Shown here in pieces: positions 30,111-41,050 of a stretch of DNA of 64,000 nucleotides; position 1 is the stretch's first letter, and every line of letters starts with the position of its first letter. The notes under the pieces are model-generated. The model searched no databases. It was not told the DNA's origin and worked only from the letters and a program-made list of their open reading frames with translations. Origin of the DNA: Campanula takesimana (lineage: Eukaryota > Streptophyta > Magnoliopsida > Asterales > Campanulaceae); contig JAOWBW010001456.1 of assembly GCA_026119855.1 (NCBI GenBank), forward strand, positions 1-64,000, given 5' to 3'. A program made the translations under genes and the position numbers.

Positions 30111-33100
30111 GAGCCCATCGGCGACGTGGATTACATAGCAAAACGCGTCGACGAAAGAAAGACAACCGCCGAGGACATCGACAAGAGAAAACAAAGACTC
30201 GATAAAACATGAATTTGAAATTTGCGAAGGATAGAGGGTGCGCTCCCTGTGTGAGCGGCTTTATTGATATAGAAAGGATATGGCGGGATCCGTTTTTCTG
30301 AAGCGGGATCCGTTTGCTGATGCGGGATCCGTTTGCTGGATCCGTTTGCTGATGCGGGATCCGTTTGCTGAAGCGGGATCCGTTTGCTGAAGCGAGATCC
30401 GTTTGCTGATGCGGTGTCCGTTTGCTGAAGCGGGGGGTCCGTTTGCTAAAGCGGGGTCTGTTTGCTGAAGCGGGGTCTGTTTGCTGAAGCGGGATCCAGG
30501 ATCCATTTGCTGATGCGGGATCCGTTTGCTGAAGCGGGATCCGTTTGCTGATGCGGGATCCGTTTGCTGAAGCGGGTCCGTTTGCTGATGCGAGATCCGT
30601 TTGCTAAAGTGGGATCGGTTTGCTGATGCGGGATCCGTTTGCTGATGCGAGATCGGTTTGCTGAAGCGGGATCCGTTTGCGGATGGCGGGAACCGAGGCT
30701 CCGTCTGCCTATATGTGATATTGTTGTGTTGCTTGATGGAAAGGTGGTGATTTTGCGGCTCACCATGGACCGAGTTATTGTCATTGAACTGTAATTGTTT
30801 GACTCTGTGGGATGCATGTGTAGTTGACGGTGGATCACTTTCTGCTGGGGATGAAGTACCTTGAGTTGCAGATGCTGTTAACCTTGTGGTGGTAGCTGTT
30901 AAGTGTGTGCTTTGCAGGTATATGTGCTTGTGACATGTATGAGATGTGAAATGGCAGTTATGAGAGAAATTGTGCTTGTGGTGTGATGTGATTTGAAGGC
31001 AGTTTTGCATGAGAGAATTTTTGTAAGAATGGAGAAAGTGATTTTGTGTGCGGTGTGATTTGAGGAAAGCCTCGGATGTATTCATAACTTCACTTACCAT
31101 TTCCGTTGGATGGATTAGTGTTGTGGTGGTGGATGCCTTGATGCTTTTGATGAAGAATGTCCATGCTTTGGATGGAGAATGATGATGTTGGTGATGATGA
31201 ATTGTTTTTGCTTTTGATGGAGTGTAGGTGAGATGGTATTCTGGGTGATGGGTTGGTCGTGCCAAAAGGCTGCCTACGTATCCCTTTAAGAGAATCAGGC
31301 CAGCGTAGTTCAAGGATGATGGAGAGTGCTGGGGAGGAATGCTAGGAGCAAAGCAAAAAGAAAACACATAATTTTATGCAAGAAAAGAAAAAAGAAAATA
31401 AAATCTTTTTTTTTTTAATTCATGGGTGAACCATTTTAACCATTGTGTGTTTGTAAAGCCAATCCAAGATCAAGTCATGTTCAATCGAAGTCCGGATTGC
31501 CTTGCTTGAATTCTGTCGTCGTTGCCGTTGTGTCCAACGAAAAGTGATTTCTAGCCCCAAGAGATGTGTCAGTTATGGGGCTCCAAAAGACATTCGATGC
31601 CGAGATAAGGGGTTGCTGATTGTAAAGCCCCTCGAATGCTGAACTTTGAGTGGCTTATGAAGCCCCAAGATGAATCAACCTTAGCCCATTCAAATAAACT
31701 GCCTTTTGTTGTCGACTAGGGCAAGCTCCAAGAGAAGATCATTGATACCAAGCTTCGAGAGATTACTAGGCCCCAAGTGTCGTGGGCTTGTTGTTTGCGA
31801 GCTTGTAGATGGCGGGATGGAAAGACCTTTCGGTGTGAAGCCCCAACTTATCTTGCCATTGTATTGAGAGCAGATGCACCATTGGGTAGAACTCATGAAA
31901 GTGATCTTCCTCTTGTTCGGAGATGAATGGCCCCCTTTTTTTTGTGGTTGGTACCCAAGTGGCGGAGGGTCCATGTTGAAAATGTAGTACGGTCTTCGGG
32001 AGACGTCTCGTGGGAGATGGTGATGTTGTTGCAGATGATAAGGTCTTGGTGTGATAAAGTCTCGAACGGTATGTTTGCTTGAGTCTTCTTGAGTTGAACC
32101 GACGGCGGATCTTCGGATGCAGCCTGTGCTTTTGATCTTGGAGAAGGGAGTGCTGTATTGCAGAAACATTGGGATTGGCCGTAACTCTGCTTATAGAGTT
32201 ATCATATTGGCATTGCCCGCTATAACTCAGCCGGGTGAGTCTAGCATATTGAATCTTTTTCCTTTTCTCTAAGACTTCCTTCATAATCTCGCTGTGAGTT
32301 CTAACAAGAATCATCAAATTCATTCATATCATCGGAGCCCTCATTTAAAACCAAGAGACCTTTGACTTGAGGTGTTGGGAGACCCTTGAAGCTTGATCTC
32401 TTTCATATAAGACTTCTCCACATTGCATTGCTTGAGCATTGTTGTCCCAAAAGACTGTCGGTTGCGAAGCCCCGATATTGCCCTTTTCTTGTATCACTGT
32501 AATGCCGTAGCCCAAAAGATTGTAGATTACGCAGCCCCTTGAGACCTTCGGTGCCGAATTGAGGAAGCTTCCAATGTTGCACATGACTCCGCCGGGGACA
32601 CTGAAGTGAATTTATTCTTGCCGATGGAGCCTTTAAAACTTGATTGTACCCCCTAGAGTGATACCATTGATTAGGAGTGGAACGAGAAGGGCCTATCCTT
32701 GATCGGGGGAACAAGTATGAGCATACATGACAAGAAGGTGCTTCTCTACATTCCTTTTGAGAGACTTTGAGGATAGTCTTACACATCTTTCTTGAGCGTA
32801 GCCCTAGGGCTCATTAACTATCAAATGAAGCAATAGAAGTTTTCTTTCTTGAGTCACATAGCCCCTAGGGAGTTATCACTTGTTGAGAAAAACAAGAGAC
32901 TCGTCCTCGTGTGGGGGAACAAACACAAGGGGACATGGAAAGAGCTACTCCATTCTCGGGAGTCTTTCGGCATACTTTAGAGGGACATGCTTGTAGAAGC
33001 TTGAATTACATGTTGTTGCTCGCTGCCCAAACCAACTGACTAGCTGGGGATTATTTTGTGCAACCTCGTACCCCTTCAATGATAGGCTCGTTCTCGAACG

Positions 33101-34518
33101 GATCTTGGTTACCATGGGCTTTCTTTCACATGAGCCCAAAGATGCACATTGCAAGAACAATCTTTCCAATAACCCAAAATGACATTTGATGGTGCCATAT
33201 CTCCTCAAGCCTTTTGCAATTCCAAATTTAGCTCGGTGGGGATTGATTGCTGAGGAGACCCAATGTAGAACTTGTGCAGTTGTCTTCCTTAGAGGCCGGA
33301 GATCTCCATTTCTCTTTCCCTTCTCTCTCTCACTCTCTCATTTTTTTTATGACTCACACTGTTTTTTTGCCTAAACCGCCCTTTCGGGTTTTCAATCTAG
33401 CGGGCATCTCTTTTACGTTTTTTTTTTTTGATTCAATTGATGAGGAAGTGTGCATTGACTCTAGATGAGGATGAGAGACATGTGATTTTGCGGTGAAGAC
33501 CTCTTGTCACTAAAGATGAGTGACATTGACTTGACTAGGGAAGTGTCCTTAGTATTGACTTTGTATATATTTGTTGAATGACTCACGAAGGCAAGTAAGT
33601 CATTAAGAGAGAAGAGAAGGAAAGCCCCAATTTGATTGCAAGAAATTGAGAGTATGCAGAAAGAATAGAAGCCCTAGACTCGACAAGGAACGGAAAGTGA
33701 TTCCAAATCTAGGAAAGTTGTTCAATCTTGAGGTGATTAATTAATTGGCAAATGAATCGTACAAAGATGTCTTGACAAGTTCGATGAAGGCCGATCACCA
33801 TAACGCGCTAGGGCTAAACGTATCTTCTTTCTTGCATGAGACCGGACCCAAAGGTTGCCTACGTTCCTCCAGTGTAGAGGCTCATGTCACCGTAGTTCTT
33901 GTGGATTCTCCATTTGCAGTGATGAATTGTTGCTTCGTCGTGATTGTTGTCGACGTTGCTTCGTCCTTCGTTTGGTGGAATGATGTTGTTGTTGTGAACT
34001 TCTTTGAATAAAGGGGGATTTTTTTTTTTTTTTTTTTGTGCTCTAACTTTTGCCTAGGTTGATTTGAGGGTTTCAACCTAGCGAGTTTTTTTTTTTTTTT
34101 TTTTTTATATCCCCCTTTGAAACATTGCTTGATTTTTCCATTGTCGTTGCTTCACCTTGCTTTGGCTTGATTTCGCTGTTGATGATGTCGCCTTCGTCAC
34201 GATGTTTAGCCCCTAGGCGTTCGAGTGACGGCCTTCGTTCCAAAACTTGTTTAGACATCTTTTCATCATTTTGCCAAGAATTAAATTGAGCGACTCGGAA
34301 TAGTGTATGTGGACAAGAACGACTTTTTATTCGATGAGTCAACATTTAACACGAATTGGACGAAAGAAAACTTTAATGCACACTTAAGAGGACTTTTGAC
34401 TCTTTTTTTTTTTTTTAATCCTATTTCTAGGTAGAGAAAGAGAAACAGAGATTGCTGTTGTAGTCCCCATTGTCGTTGTAGTCTTCCTTGCGGCATGATC
34501 TCTTGTTGATACCCTATT
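30111..34518 (-). other. Non-coding internal region of the Tat-like derivative
   Basis: No pol motifs. Several open minus-strand frames (for example 31690-32323) read low-complexity or agcccc-derived sequence and resemble no known protein. The motifs gctgcctacgtatcc (about 31270) and gttgcctacgttcc (about 33855) are a repeated pair. Poly-T tracts occur at 33420, 34020, 34087 and 34405. Treated as UTR-like retroelement DNA. Confidence 0.6.
30283..30690 (-). repeat. 19-bp minisatellite with BamHI-type core
   Basis: About 21 units of gcgggatccgtttgctgaa with point changes and two length variants. 19 is not a multiple of 3, so a reading frame repeats only every 57 bp. On the minus strand two overlapping frames stay open through the array and give a 19-residue Gln/Ser/Asp/Pro-rich period. 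It lies 173 bp from the 3' LTR. Confidence 0.95.
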
Positions 34519-35223
34519 TCAAATCTGAGCCCCTTCCTTGATGAGTTCATGCATGCTCTCACTCTTTAACTGTTGTTCTTCACCCATGGTAAATTCACCA
34601 TTGTCAATCAAGTCTTGGATGATGTTGCGGATGGAGAAGCAATCCTCGGTGAGGTGACCGTTGCATAGGTGATAGTCACACCACTTGTGGTGGGCATGGT
34701 TGCGACGCAATGGTTGTGGTTGCTTGTACCCTTGGAGAGGAGAAATTTGTCCCTTTGCTTTGAGATCTTCATAGGCCTTGGTGACAGTCATGCCTTGGGG
34801 GGGGAGTGTACACACGGTCGTTGGTAGAGCCTTTGTGACTCTTGAGAGGCGAGCCACTTGAACATGCCTTATCGTTGACCTTTGCCTTGTTGTTGGTGAA
34901 CTCTTGCAAACGAACTTTAAGTTCAGACATTTCTTCCTCATGAATTCTCCTCTCGAGATCAAGACGGTCTTGCCACAAATCATCCTTGCGGCGGGCATCC
35001 TCGACAAGTCTATCCATTTGTTCCCCCATGGCTCTTATTATGTTGAAGAGCCTTTTGTTGGACACTCATTCTCCGTTTTTTCAGTCTTTTGATCAATCTC
35101 ATTCTCCGTTTTTTCAGTCTTTTGATCAATCTCATTCTCCGTTTTTTCAGTATTTTGATCAATCTCATTCTCCGTTTTTTTCAAAGTATTCTCACCCTTG
35201 TTGTTGTTGCCGCTTGAAGCCAT
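34519..35223 (-). pseudogene. Shortened Tat-type gag
   Basis: A likely start at 35221-35223 gives MASSGNNNKGEN, followed by an 11-residue tandem repeat (ENEIDQKTEKT). A coiled-coil-like acidic/basic stretch (RRKDDLWQDRLDLERR) lies in 34769-35065. Then comes a zinc-finger-like CDYHLCNGHLTEDC with IQDLIDNGEF just after, a signature of Tat/Ogre gags. The parts lie in three frames, so at least two frameshifts occur. The total of about 230 residues is well short of normal Tat gags and I cannot find the capsid domain. Confidence 0.75.
35067..35181 (-). repeat. 33-bp in-frame tandem repeat in gag
   Basis: About 3.5 units of cattctccgttttttcagtc plus 13 bp. On the minus strand each unit adds exactly 11 residues (ENEIDQKTEKT). 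Confidence 0.9.
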
Positions 35224-35268
35224 TGGACCTATGGAGAGAACACGGTTGATCTTAGGTTGGCCCCACAA

Positions 35269-36334
35269 ATACCTTTTGAATCAAATGATTTAACCCACGA
35301 ACAATTGAAAAGACTCAAACCACATAAAGAAAAATGACTATTTTTTTTTATTATTTTCAAAGTCGGAAGGACGTGGTCCTTTTTGGGGTTTCTAGAAAAA
35401 TAGTGGAATCGTCACACTAGTATATAGAGCATCTCGCGGTCCCATATACTCATCGGATTCCACCATGCTTGTGATTCCTACATGTGTCGGGATTAAACTA
35501 AATTAATGTAGTAAAGTATACATGTGGGGACGGATTTTTATTTTCGTCCATAATAACCACTTGGGGACGGAGTTTTATTTCGTCAATTGCAACAAATTGG
35601 CATGTATGATTTGAAGACATTAGTTTAGGGAAATCTCGGCACACAAAAACCGACTTAGTCACGGAGTGTTAGACCCTAGACTAGAATTGTGTGGCTTGTT
35701 CTCGGCTAAAGAGAGTCTTAAAGGTCACCCCCGGCATGTAGTCTTGAACTACGCCACGAGCTTAGGTTGACCGCTTCGAAAGAGTCAAGGTCGGGTGGAG
35801 CTTGAAACTTTCTAGGACGGGCCTCGACGGGTTTGGGGTTGGACTTGTGTGACTCGATTGTGAACAGTTGATAAGAATTGTGCGCGTAGTGTGAGGTCTA
35901 ACAAGTGACAAAAATATATTTTTTTAAAGAAATAATAAAAAACAAATAAGCACGTATTGACAACTTTCGAATCACCCGTGTGACCGATAAAAATAAAACA
36001 GAGAATTAAAATATGGTTTTGTGCAGGCCCGGTGCCCACACACTGTCAAAACTGCTCTGTTCTGTTCTGGAAAGTTTCCCAGACGCACGCGCTTTATGCT
36101 GTGAGGATGGGAGGCGCGCGCCTTAGGCACTAGAGGGCAGAGGCGCCCGCTTCTGGGCAGTACCTGCAAATAAGTGGGTTCAAGGGACTGCCTTGACCCT
36201 AAATAAAAAATTCTTTCCCCTGCAGACATTGTTAGCACAGAAACATGGAATTGAAGGACAAGACGGAAGGCGGGCGATTCTGGTAATTGGGGTCGGACGC
36301 GCGCGCTTTAGGCCAAGAAGGCCAGAGGCGCGCG
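35269..36334 (-). other. Leader of the Tat-like derivative between gag and the nested copia element
   Basis: No ORF of note. Two ggggacgga.tttt blocks near 35527 and 35573 are repeats. From about 36070 the sequence becomes rich in GCGCGC/GCGCCCGC boxes. Interrupted at 36340 by the copia element and resuming at 40956. Confidence 0.55.
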
Positions 36335-36339
36335 CTTCC

Positions 36340-36551
36340 TGTTGGAGTAGAGATCCTCAAAGGAACAAAAAGGAGAATTCCAGGCGGAGGGAGCGAGCGG
36401 GCGCTCGGTGACCAGCAGGCGGGCGCTCATTTGGACAGTAGGTTTGGTTCTTCGGAAATCAAAGGCAGGCGGGTGCTTGGGGTAGTCCAGGCGGGCGCCT
36501 GGTCCGCTGACGGGATTTCGGGATTCTTTTTTGTTTAGGTTTAGATCTTAT
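36340..36551 (+). repeat. Truncated 5' LTR of the nested copia element
   Basis: Matches 40512-40723 of the 3' LTR. The last ~227 bp of the LTR, the PBS and the untranslated leader are deleted; the join is at gatcttat|ggttctg. Contains GCGGGCGC-type boxes. Confidence 0.9.
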
Positions 36552-37304
36552 GGTTCTGACTACGGGTTTTGGAGGATGCAAATAGAGGATCTCTTGTACA
36601 ACAAAGATCTCTATAAGCCTCTAAAGGGAGTCAAGCCAGAAGGAGAAAAGCAGGAAGATTGGGATCTCATGGATCGGAAAGCCCTAGGGGTGGTTAGATC
36701 TACTTTGTCAAAGTGGATCGCGAAGACTACCAAGAAGGCAAAAACCACAAAGGAGCTATTGGATTATCTTACTGAGAGATTTAAAACTCCATCTGCTGCA
36801 AACAAGGTTGATTTGATACGCAAGATGTGTAGTCTCAAGATGCAAGAGGGAGGATCCTTAGCTAAACACATCGATGAGTTTATGGATGTTATAGACTCAT
36901 TGACTGCGTTGGATATTACGTTTGATGATGAGGTTCATGCGTGTTTGTTGCTAGCGTTTTTACCAGGAAGTTGGAGCGGAACGGTGACAGCGATCAATGC
37001 TTCAGCGGGTAAGAACAAATTGAAGTATGATGATGTTAAAGACTTTCTGTTGGGCGAGGAAAATCGTTTGAATAAATTGGGGACATCGTCTACTTCGGTA
37101 TCGGCCTTAGGTACCACTAGCAGGGGAAGGCCGGGTACTAGCAATAAAGAGAGAACTGAATCAAGGGAAAACGTAGTGGGTGGTAAGGGCAAGGCCGTGG
37201 AGATCAGAGATAAACCAAGGGTCGCGAAAGGATCGGTGCAGTGTTATTATTGCAAGGAGTTAGGACACTACAAGAAGGATTGTCCCATGCGAAGGGATAA
37301 ATAG
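36531..37304 (+). CDS. Copia gag with zinc knuckle, 5'-truncated
   Basis: An open frame of 257 codons whose first residues come from LTR sequence because of the 5' deletion. Family sequence starts at the YGSDYGFWRMQIEDLL segment. The capsid region is complete and a CCHC knuckle (CYYCKELGHYKKDC) ends it. The initiator Met of the original gag is lost. Confidence 0.9.
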   Translation: MFRFRSYGSDYGFWRMQIEDLLYNKDLYKPLKGVKPEGEKQEDWDLMDRKALGVVRSTLSKWIAKTTKKAKTTKELLDYLTERFKTPSAANKVDLIRKMCSLKMQEGGSLAKHIDEFMDVIDSLTALDITFDDEVHACLLLAFLPGSWSGTVTAINASAGKNKLKYDDVKDFLLGEENRLNKLGTSSTSVSALGTTSRGRPGTSNKERTESRENVVGGKGKAVEIRDKPRVAKGSVQCYYCKELGHYKKDCPMRRDK

Positions 37305-37310
37305 GCGAAT

Positions 37311-40300
37311 GTGATAGTCGAAGGTGAAGATGTACTGGTTCTAAGTGTTAGTAGTGCGCTAGAATCATGGGTGCTGGATTCGGGGGCATCATTCCACTCA
37401 TGCGGGCATGCAAAGGAGATGGAAAATTATACTTCCGGTGATTTTGGTAAGGTCTATCTAGCGGATGGCGAGCCTTTGGAAATCAAGGGGAAGGGGGATG
37501 TCTGAATAGGAGCATCGGACGGAAAGGTCCTACATCTACACGGGGTCAGACACATTCCGGGTTTGAAAAAGAACCTGCTATCAGTTGGGCAGTTGGATGA
37601 AGAAGGTTACCAGGTAACTTTTGGCTGCAGGAACTGGGTTATTACCAAGGAGAATTCAGAGATCGCTCGGGGTAATAAAGAGGGGAGATTGTATTTGGCG
37701 AATAACACCAAGGATAGTATCGCGGTGGGCGTCAGCCAAGGGTGATACGGATTTGTGACACTGTCGATTGGGTCACATGAGTGAGAAGGGGATGAAAGTA
37801 CTTTGCTCAAAGGGAAGACTACCGGGTTTGAAGACAGTCGACGTGGGGATCTGCGAAGATTGTGTGTTTGGCAAACAGGCGAGGAGTAATTTCTCGAGGA
37901 TAGGTAGGGGTTTGAGGAAGCAAAGTTGGATTTGGTCCACACGGATTTGTGGGGGCCGGCCCCGTAACTTCTCTAGGTGGTGCGTCATATTACATGACCT
38001 TTATTGATGATTCAACAAGGAAAGTCTGGGTTTATTTCTTGAAACACAAAGATGAGGCATTCGAGGTGTTTAAGAAATGGAAGGCTTTGGTGGAGAATCA
38101 AACGGGACTTAAGCTTAAATGCTTGAGATTAGATAATGGTGGGGAGTATGAGCTCGGGGAGTTTAAGGAATATTGTGCTGCGAATGGGATTCGCATGGAG
38201 AAGACCCCTAAGGGGACACCTCAACATAACGGGGTTGCAGAAAGGATGAACAGGACATTGAACGAGCAGGCTAGAAGTATGAGGTTAAAGTGTGGACTTC
38301 CGAACACGTTCTGGGCATATGCAGTTGACACGACAGCTTTCTTGATCAATCGGGGACCATCGGTACCGTTGGGGAATGAGATTCCAGAGGAAGCATGGAG
38401 TGGCAAGCAGGTAAATCTGTCATTTCTTCGCATATTCGGCTGCGTTTCATATGTTCATATTGATTCTGCTGATAGTACCAAGTTAGATGCAAAGTCTATT
38501 AAGTGTACGTTTATTGGCTATGGCGGTGATGACTTCGGGTACAAATTTTGGGATGACCAGAATCATAGGGTTATTCGTAGTCGGGATGTCGTTTTCAATG
38601 AACAGGTTTTGTACAAGGGCAGAAAGGGGGCATCTGATGATATCGGTTCGGAACCAGAGGTTATTAAGGTGGATATTCCAGACTCGGGTGGGAGCAGGAC
38701 GGTTCATGAAGACCAAGGTCAGGAGGTCACTGAAGATGAACCACATACTCTAGAACCGGATATTCTGCTGCGTAGATCCAGCAGATTGCATGGATCACCT
38801 GACAGGTATACTCCTTCAAATTACTATTTGTTGTTGACAGATAGTGGTGAGCCAGAATGTTATGCGGAGGCTGTTCGTAGTGCATTTTGTGATAAGTGGA
38901 AATCTGCGATGGATGATGAGATGGACTCATTGAAGGCCAACAAAACTTGGGAGTTGATTAAACTACCAAAGGGGAAGAAGGCATTGCATAACAAGTGGGT
39001 TTACAGGATCAAGGAGGAAGCAAACGGCAGTAAACGTTACAAGGCAAGGTTGGTTGTAAAAGGGTTTCAGCAAAAGTACGGTATTGACTACACCGAGGTA
39101 TTCACTCCTGTTGTGAAGATGACCACTATCAGAATGGTTCTGGGGATAGTAGTGGCGGATAACTTGTTGCTGGAACAGATGGATGTAAAGACGGCCTTTC
39201 TTCATGGGGATTTGGAGGAAGAAATTTATATGGTACAACTAGAGGGTTACTTGTCTAAGGGTAACGAGGAACTGGTTTGCAGGTTAACTAAGAGCTTGTA
39301 TGGCTTTAAACAAGCTCCTAGGCAGTGGTACAGGAAGTTCGATGGATTCATGCATGATATTGATTTTATCAGATGTGAGGCGGATCCTTGTTGCTACTTC
39401 AAGAACACGGACAACGGGTACATAATCTTGCTGTTATATGTGGATGGCATGCTAATAGCGGGCTCTAGCAGTAGAGAGGTAAACAGATTGAAGGCTCAGT
39501 TGTCAGAACGGTTCGAGATGAAGGATTTGGGGGAGGCCAGAAAAATCTTGGGCATGCGGATTGACCGGAATAGGGAGTTGGGTAAGTTGGTTCTTTCACA
39601 AGCAGAGTACGTCGAGAAGGTCTTGGCTAGATTTTGCATGGAAGAGGCGAAGCCAACGGGTACACCATTGGGTATGCATTTCAAGCTATCTGAGAAGGAC
39701 TCACCTAAGGGCAATGAGGAGCGTGACAAGATGGAGAGGACTCCATATGCTTCGGCAGTGGGGAGTCTAATGTATGCAATGGTGTGTACAAGGCCGGACA
39801 TTGCACATGCGGTGGGAGTAGTCAGCCGGTACATGGGAAATCCAGGGAAGCAACATTGGGAAGCGGTTAAATGGATCCTGCGTTACTTGAAGGGTACTGC
39901 TGGTAAGGCTCTGTGTTTCTCAAACAAGGATGTCGTGTTAGCGGGTTATGTGGATGCGGATTTGGCATAAAGTGATCTGGACAAGAGGAGAAGTACCACG
40001 GGTTATGTTTTCACATTGGGTGGTACGGCAATCTCCTGGGCTTCTAAATTGCAGAAGATCGTAGCTCAGTCGACTGCAGAAGCAGAATATGTGGCAGTGA
40101 CTGAGGCAAGTAAAGAGATGGTATGGTTGCAGAACTTCTTGGGTGAACTTGGGAAGACGCGAAGTGGTAATGCTCTCTACAGTGACAGTCAGAGTGCAAT
40201 TCATTTGGCTAAGAATCCGGCGTTTCATTCTAGGACGAAGCACATTGAGCTGAGGTTTCACTACATCAGGCATCTCTTGGAAAGGAAGATCTTAAGGCTG

Positions 40301-40402
40301 GAGAAGATATTGGGATCGGAGAACCCGGCTGACATGTTAACCAAGGTGGTAAACCTTGATAAATTGAAGCTATGTATATCTTCAATGGGGCTTGGAGAAT
40401 AG
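37311..40402 (+). pseudogene. Copia pol: protease, integrase, RT, RNase H, with stops
   Basis: Protease has LDSGASFHS (37311-37505), then a stop near 37505. The next part (37563-37745) includes NLLSVGQLDEEGYQV, and GAG-pre-integrase has HMSEKGMK and a CxxC pair (37768-38000). After a frameshift, the long frame 37949-39970 has integrase (DDSTRKVWVYFL, LDNGGEYE, TPQHNGVAERMN), RT (KWVYRIKEE, TTIRMVLGI, DVKTAFLHGDLEEE) and YVDGML where YVDDML is expected (Gly codon at 39446-39448). A stop at 39968-39970 interrupts RNase H, which resumes at 40016-40402 with STAEAEYVAVTEA and ENPADMLTK. Confidence 0.9.
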
Positions 40403-40497
40403 GAGAGGAGGAAGGCACTACCATGATCGAGGTGAGCACTAGGACGACACCATGGATGAGTTGAAGACGGATACGGGGTTTGTATATGCGGTTGATC

Positions 40498-40511
40498 TCT
40501 AGGTGGGAGAT
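40498..40511 (+). other. Polypurine tract of the nested copia element
   Basis: tctaggtgggagat directly before the 3' LTR start TGTTGG. Confidence 0.8.
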
Positions 40512-40950
40512 TGTTGGAGTAGAGATCCTCAAAGGAACAAAAAGGAGAATTCCAGGCGGAGGGAGCGAGCGGGCGCTCGGTGACCAGCAGGCGGGCGCTC
40601 ATTTGGACAGTAGGTTTGGTTCTTCGGAAATCAAAGGCAGGCGGGCGCTTGGGGTAGTCTAGGCGGGCGCCTGGTCCGCTGACGGGATTTCGGGATTCTT
40701 TTTTGTTTAGGTTTAGATCTTATTCATGGGCATGTATTTAAGCAATGTTCCGCCCCCAAACTCATTGTAACTTTAGAATAACATATTATAGTGCAAGATC
40801 CTGGCTTGGTAGTACCCCCAGACGTAGTCAAACATATTGACGAACTGAACAATTTATGTGTCTTTTGCTCTGTTATTTTCTTGTGCTTTGTTTGTGTGCC
40901 GTTAATTTCTTGGGGTTATTGCTTGGGTTGTGAGGGTCTAATCCACAACA
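40512..40950 (+). repeat. 3' LTR of the nested copia element
   Basis: 439 bp, tgttggagtagagatcctca ... aatccacaaca. It has four GCGGGCGC/AGGCGGGC boxes in its first 190 bp. Confidence 0.95.
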
Positions 40951-41031
40951 CTTCCCACCATTTTTACCAGAATGCCCAGAAAATAGAAATAAGAACACCC
41001 AAAAATGAAAACACAAGTTTAACCCTCTATA

Positions 41032-41049
41032 TCCCCAGCGGAGTCGCCA
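41032..41049 (-). other. Primer-binding site of the Tat-like derivative
   Basis: On the minus strand: tggcgactccgctgggga, one base inside the right LTR. This form is typical of Tat/Ogre gypsy elements (I recall it as a tRNA-Arg primer site; the tRNA identity should be checked). Confidence 0.8.
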
Positions 41050-41050
41050 C

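Larger units (their letters stand above)
36340..40950 (+). mobile_element. Ty1/copia LTR retrotransposon nested in the Tat-like derivative
   Basis: Flanked by a perfect 5-bp duplication, cttcc (36335-36339 and 40951-40955). The 5' LTR (36340-36551) is truncated and joined straight to gag; the 3' LTR (40512-40950) is complete. gag, protease, integrase, RT and RNase H follow in copia order on the plus strand. The shared 212 bp of LTR show about two substitutions, so it is young. It carries frameshifts and stops, and a Gly in the RT active site. Confidence 0.95.

Noticed and set aside
31690..32786. Overlapping minus-strand ORFs in the Tat-like derivative.
   Set aside because: No domain or motif, overlapping frames and repeat-derived composition; treated as UTR-like DNA.
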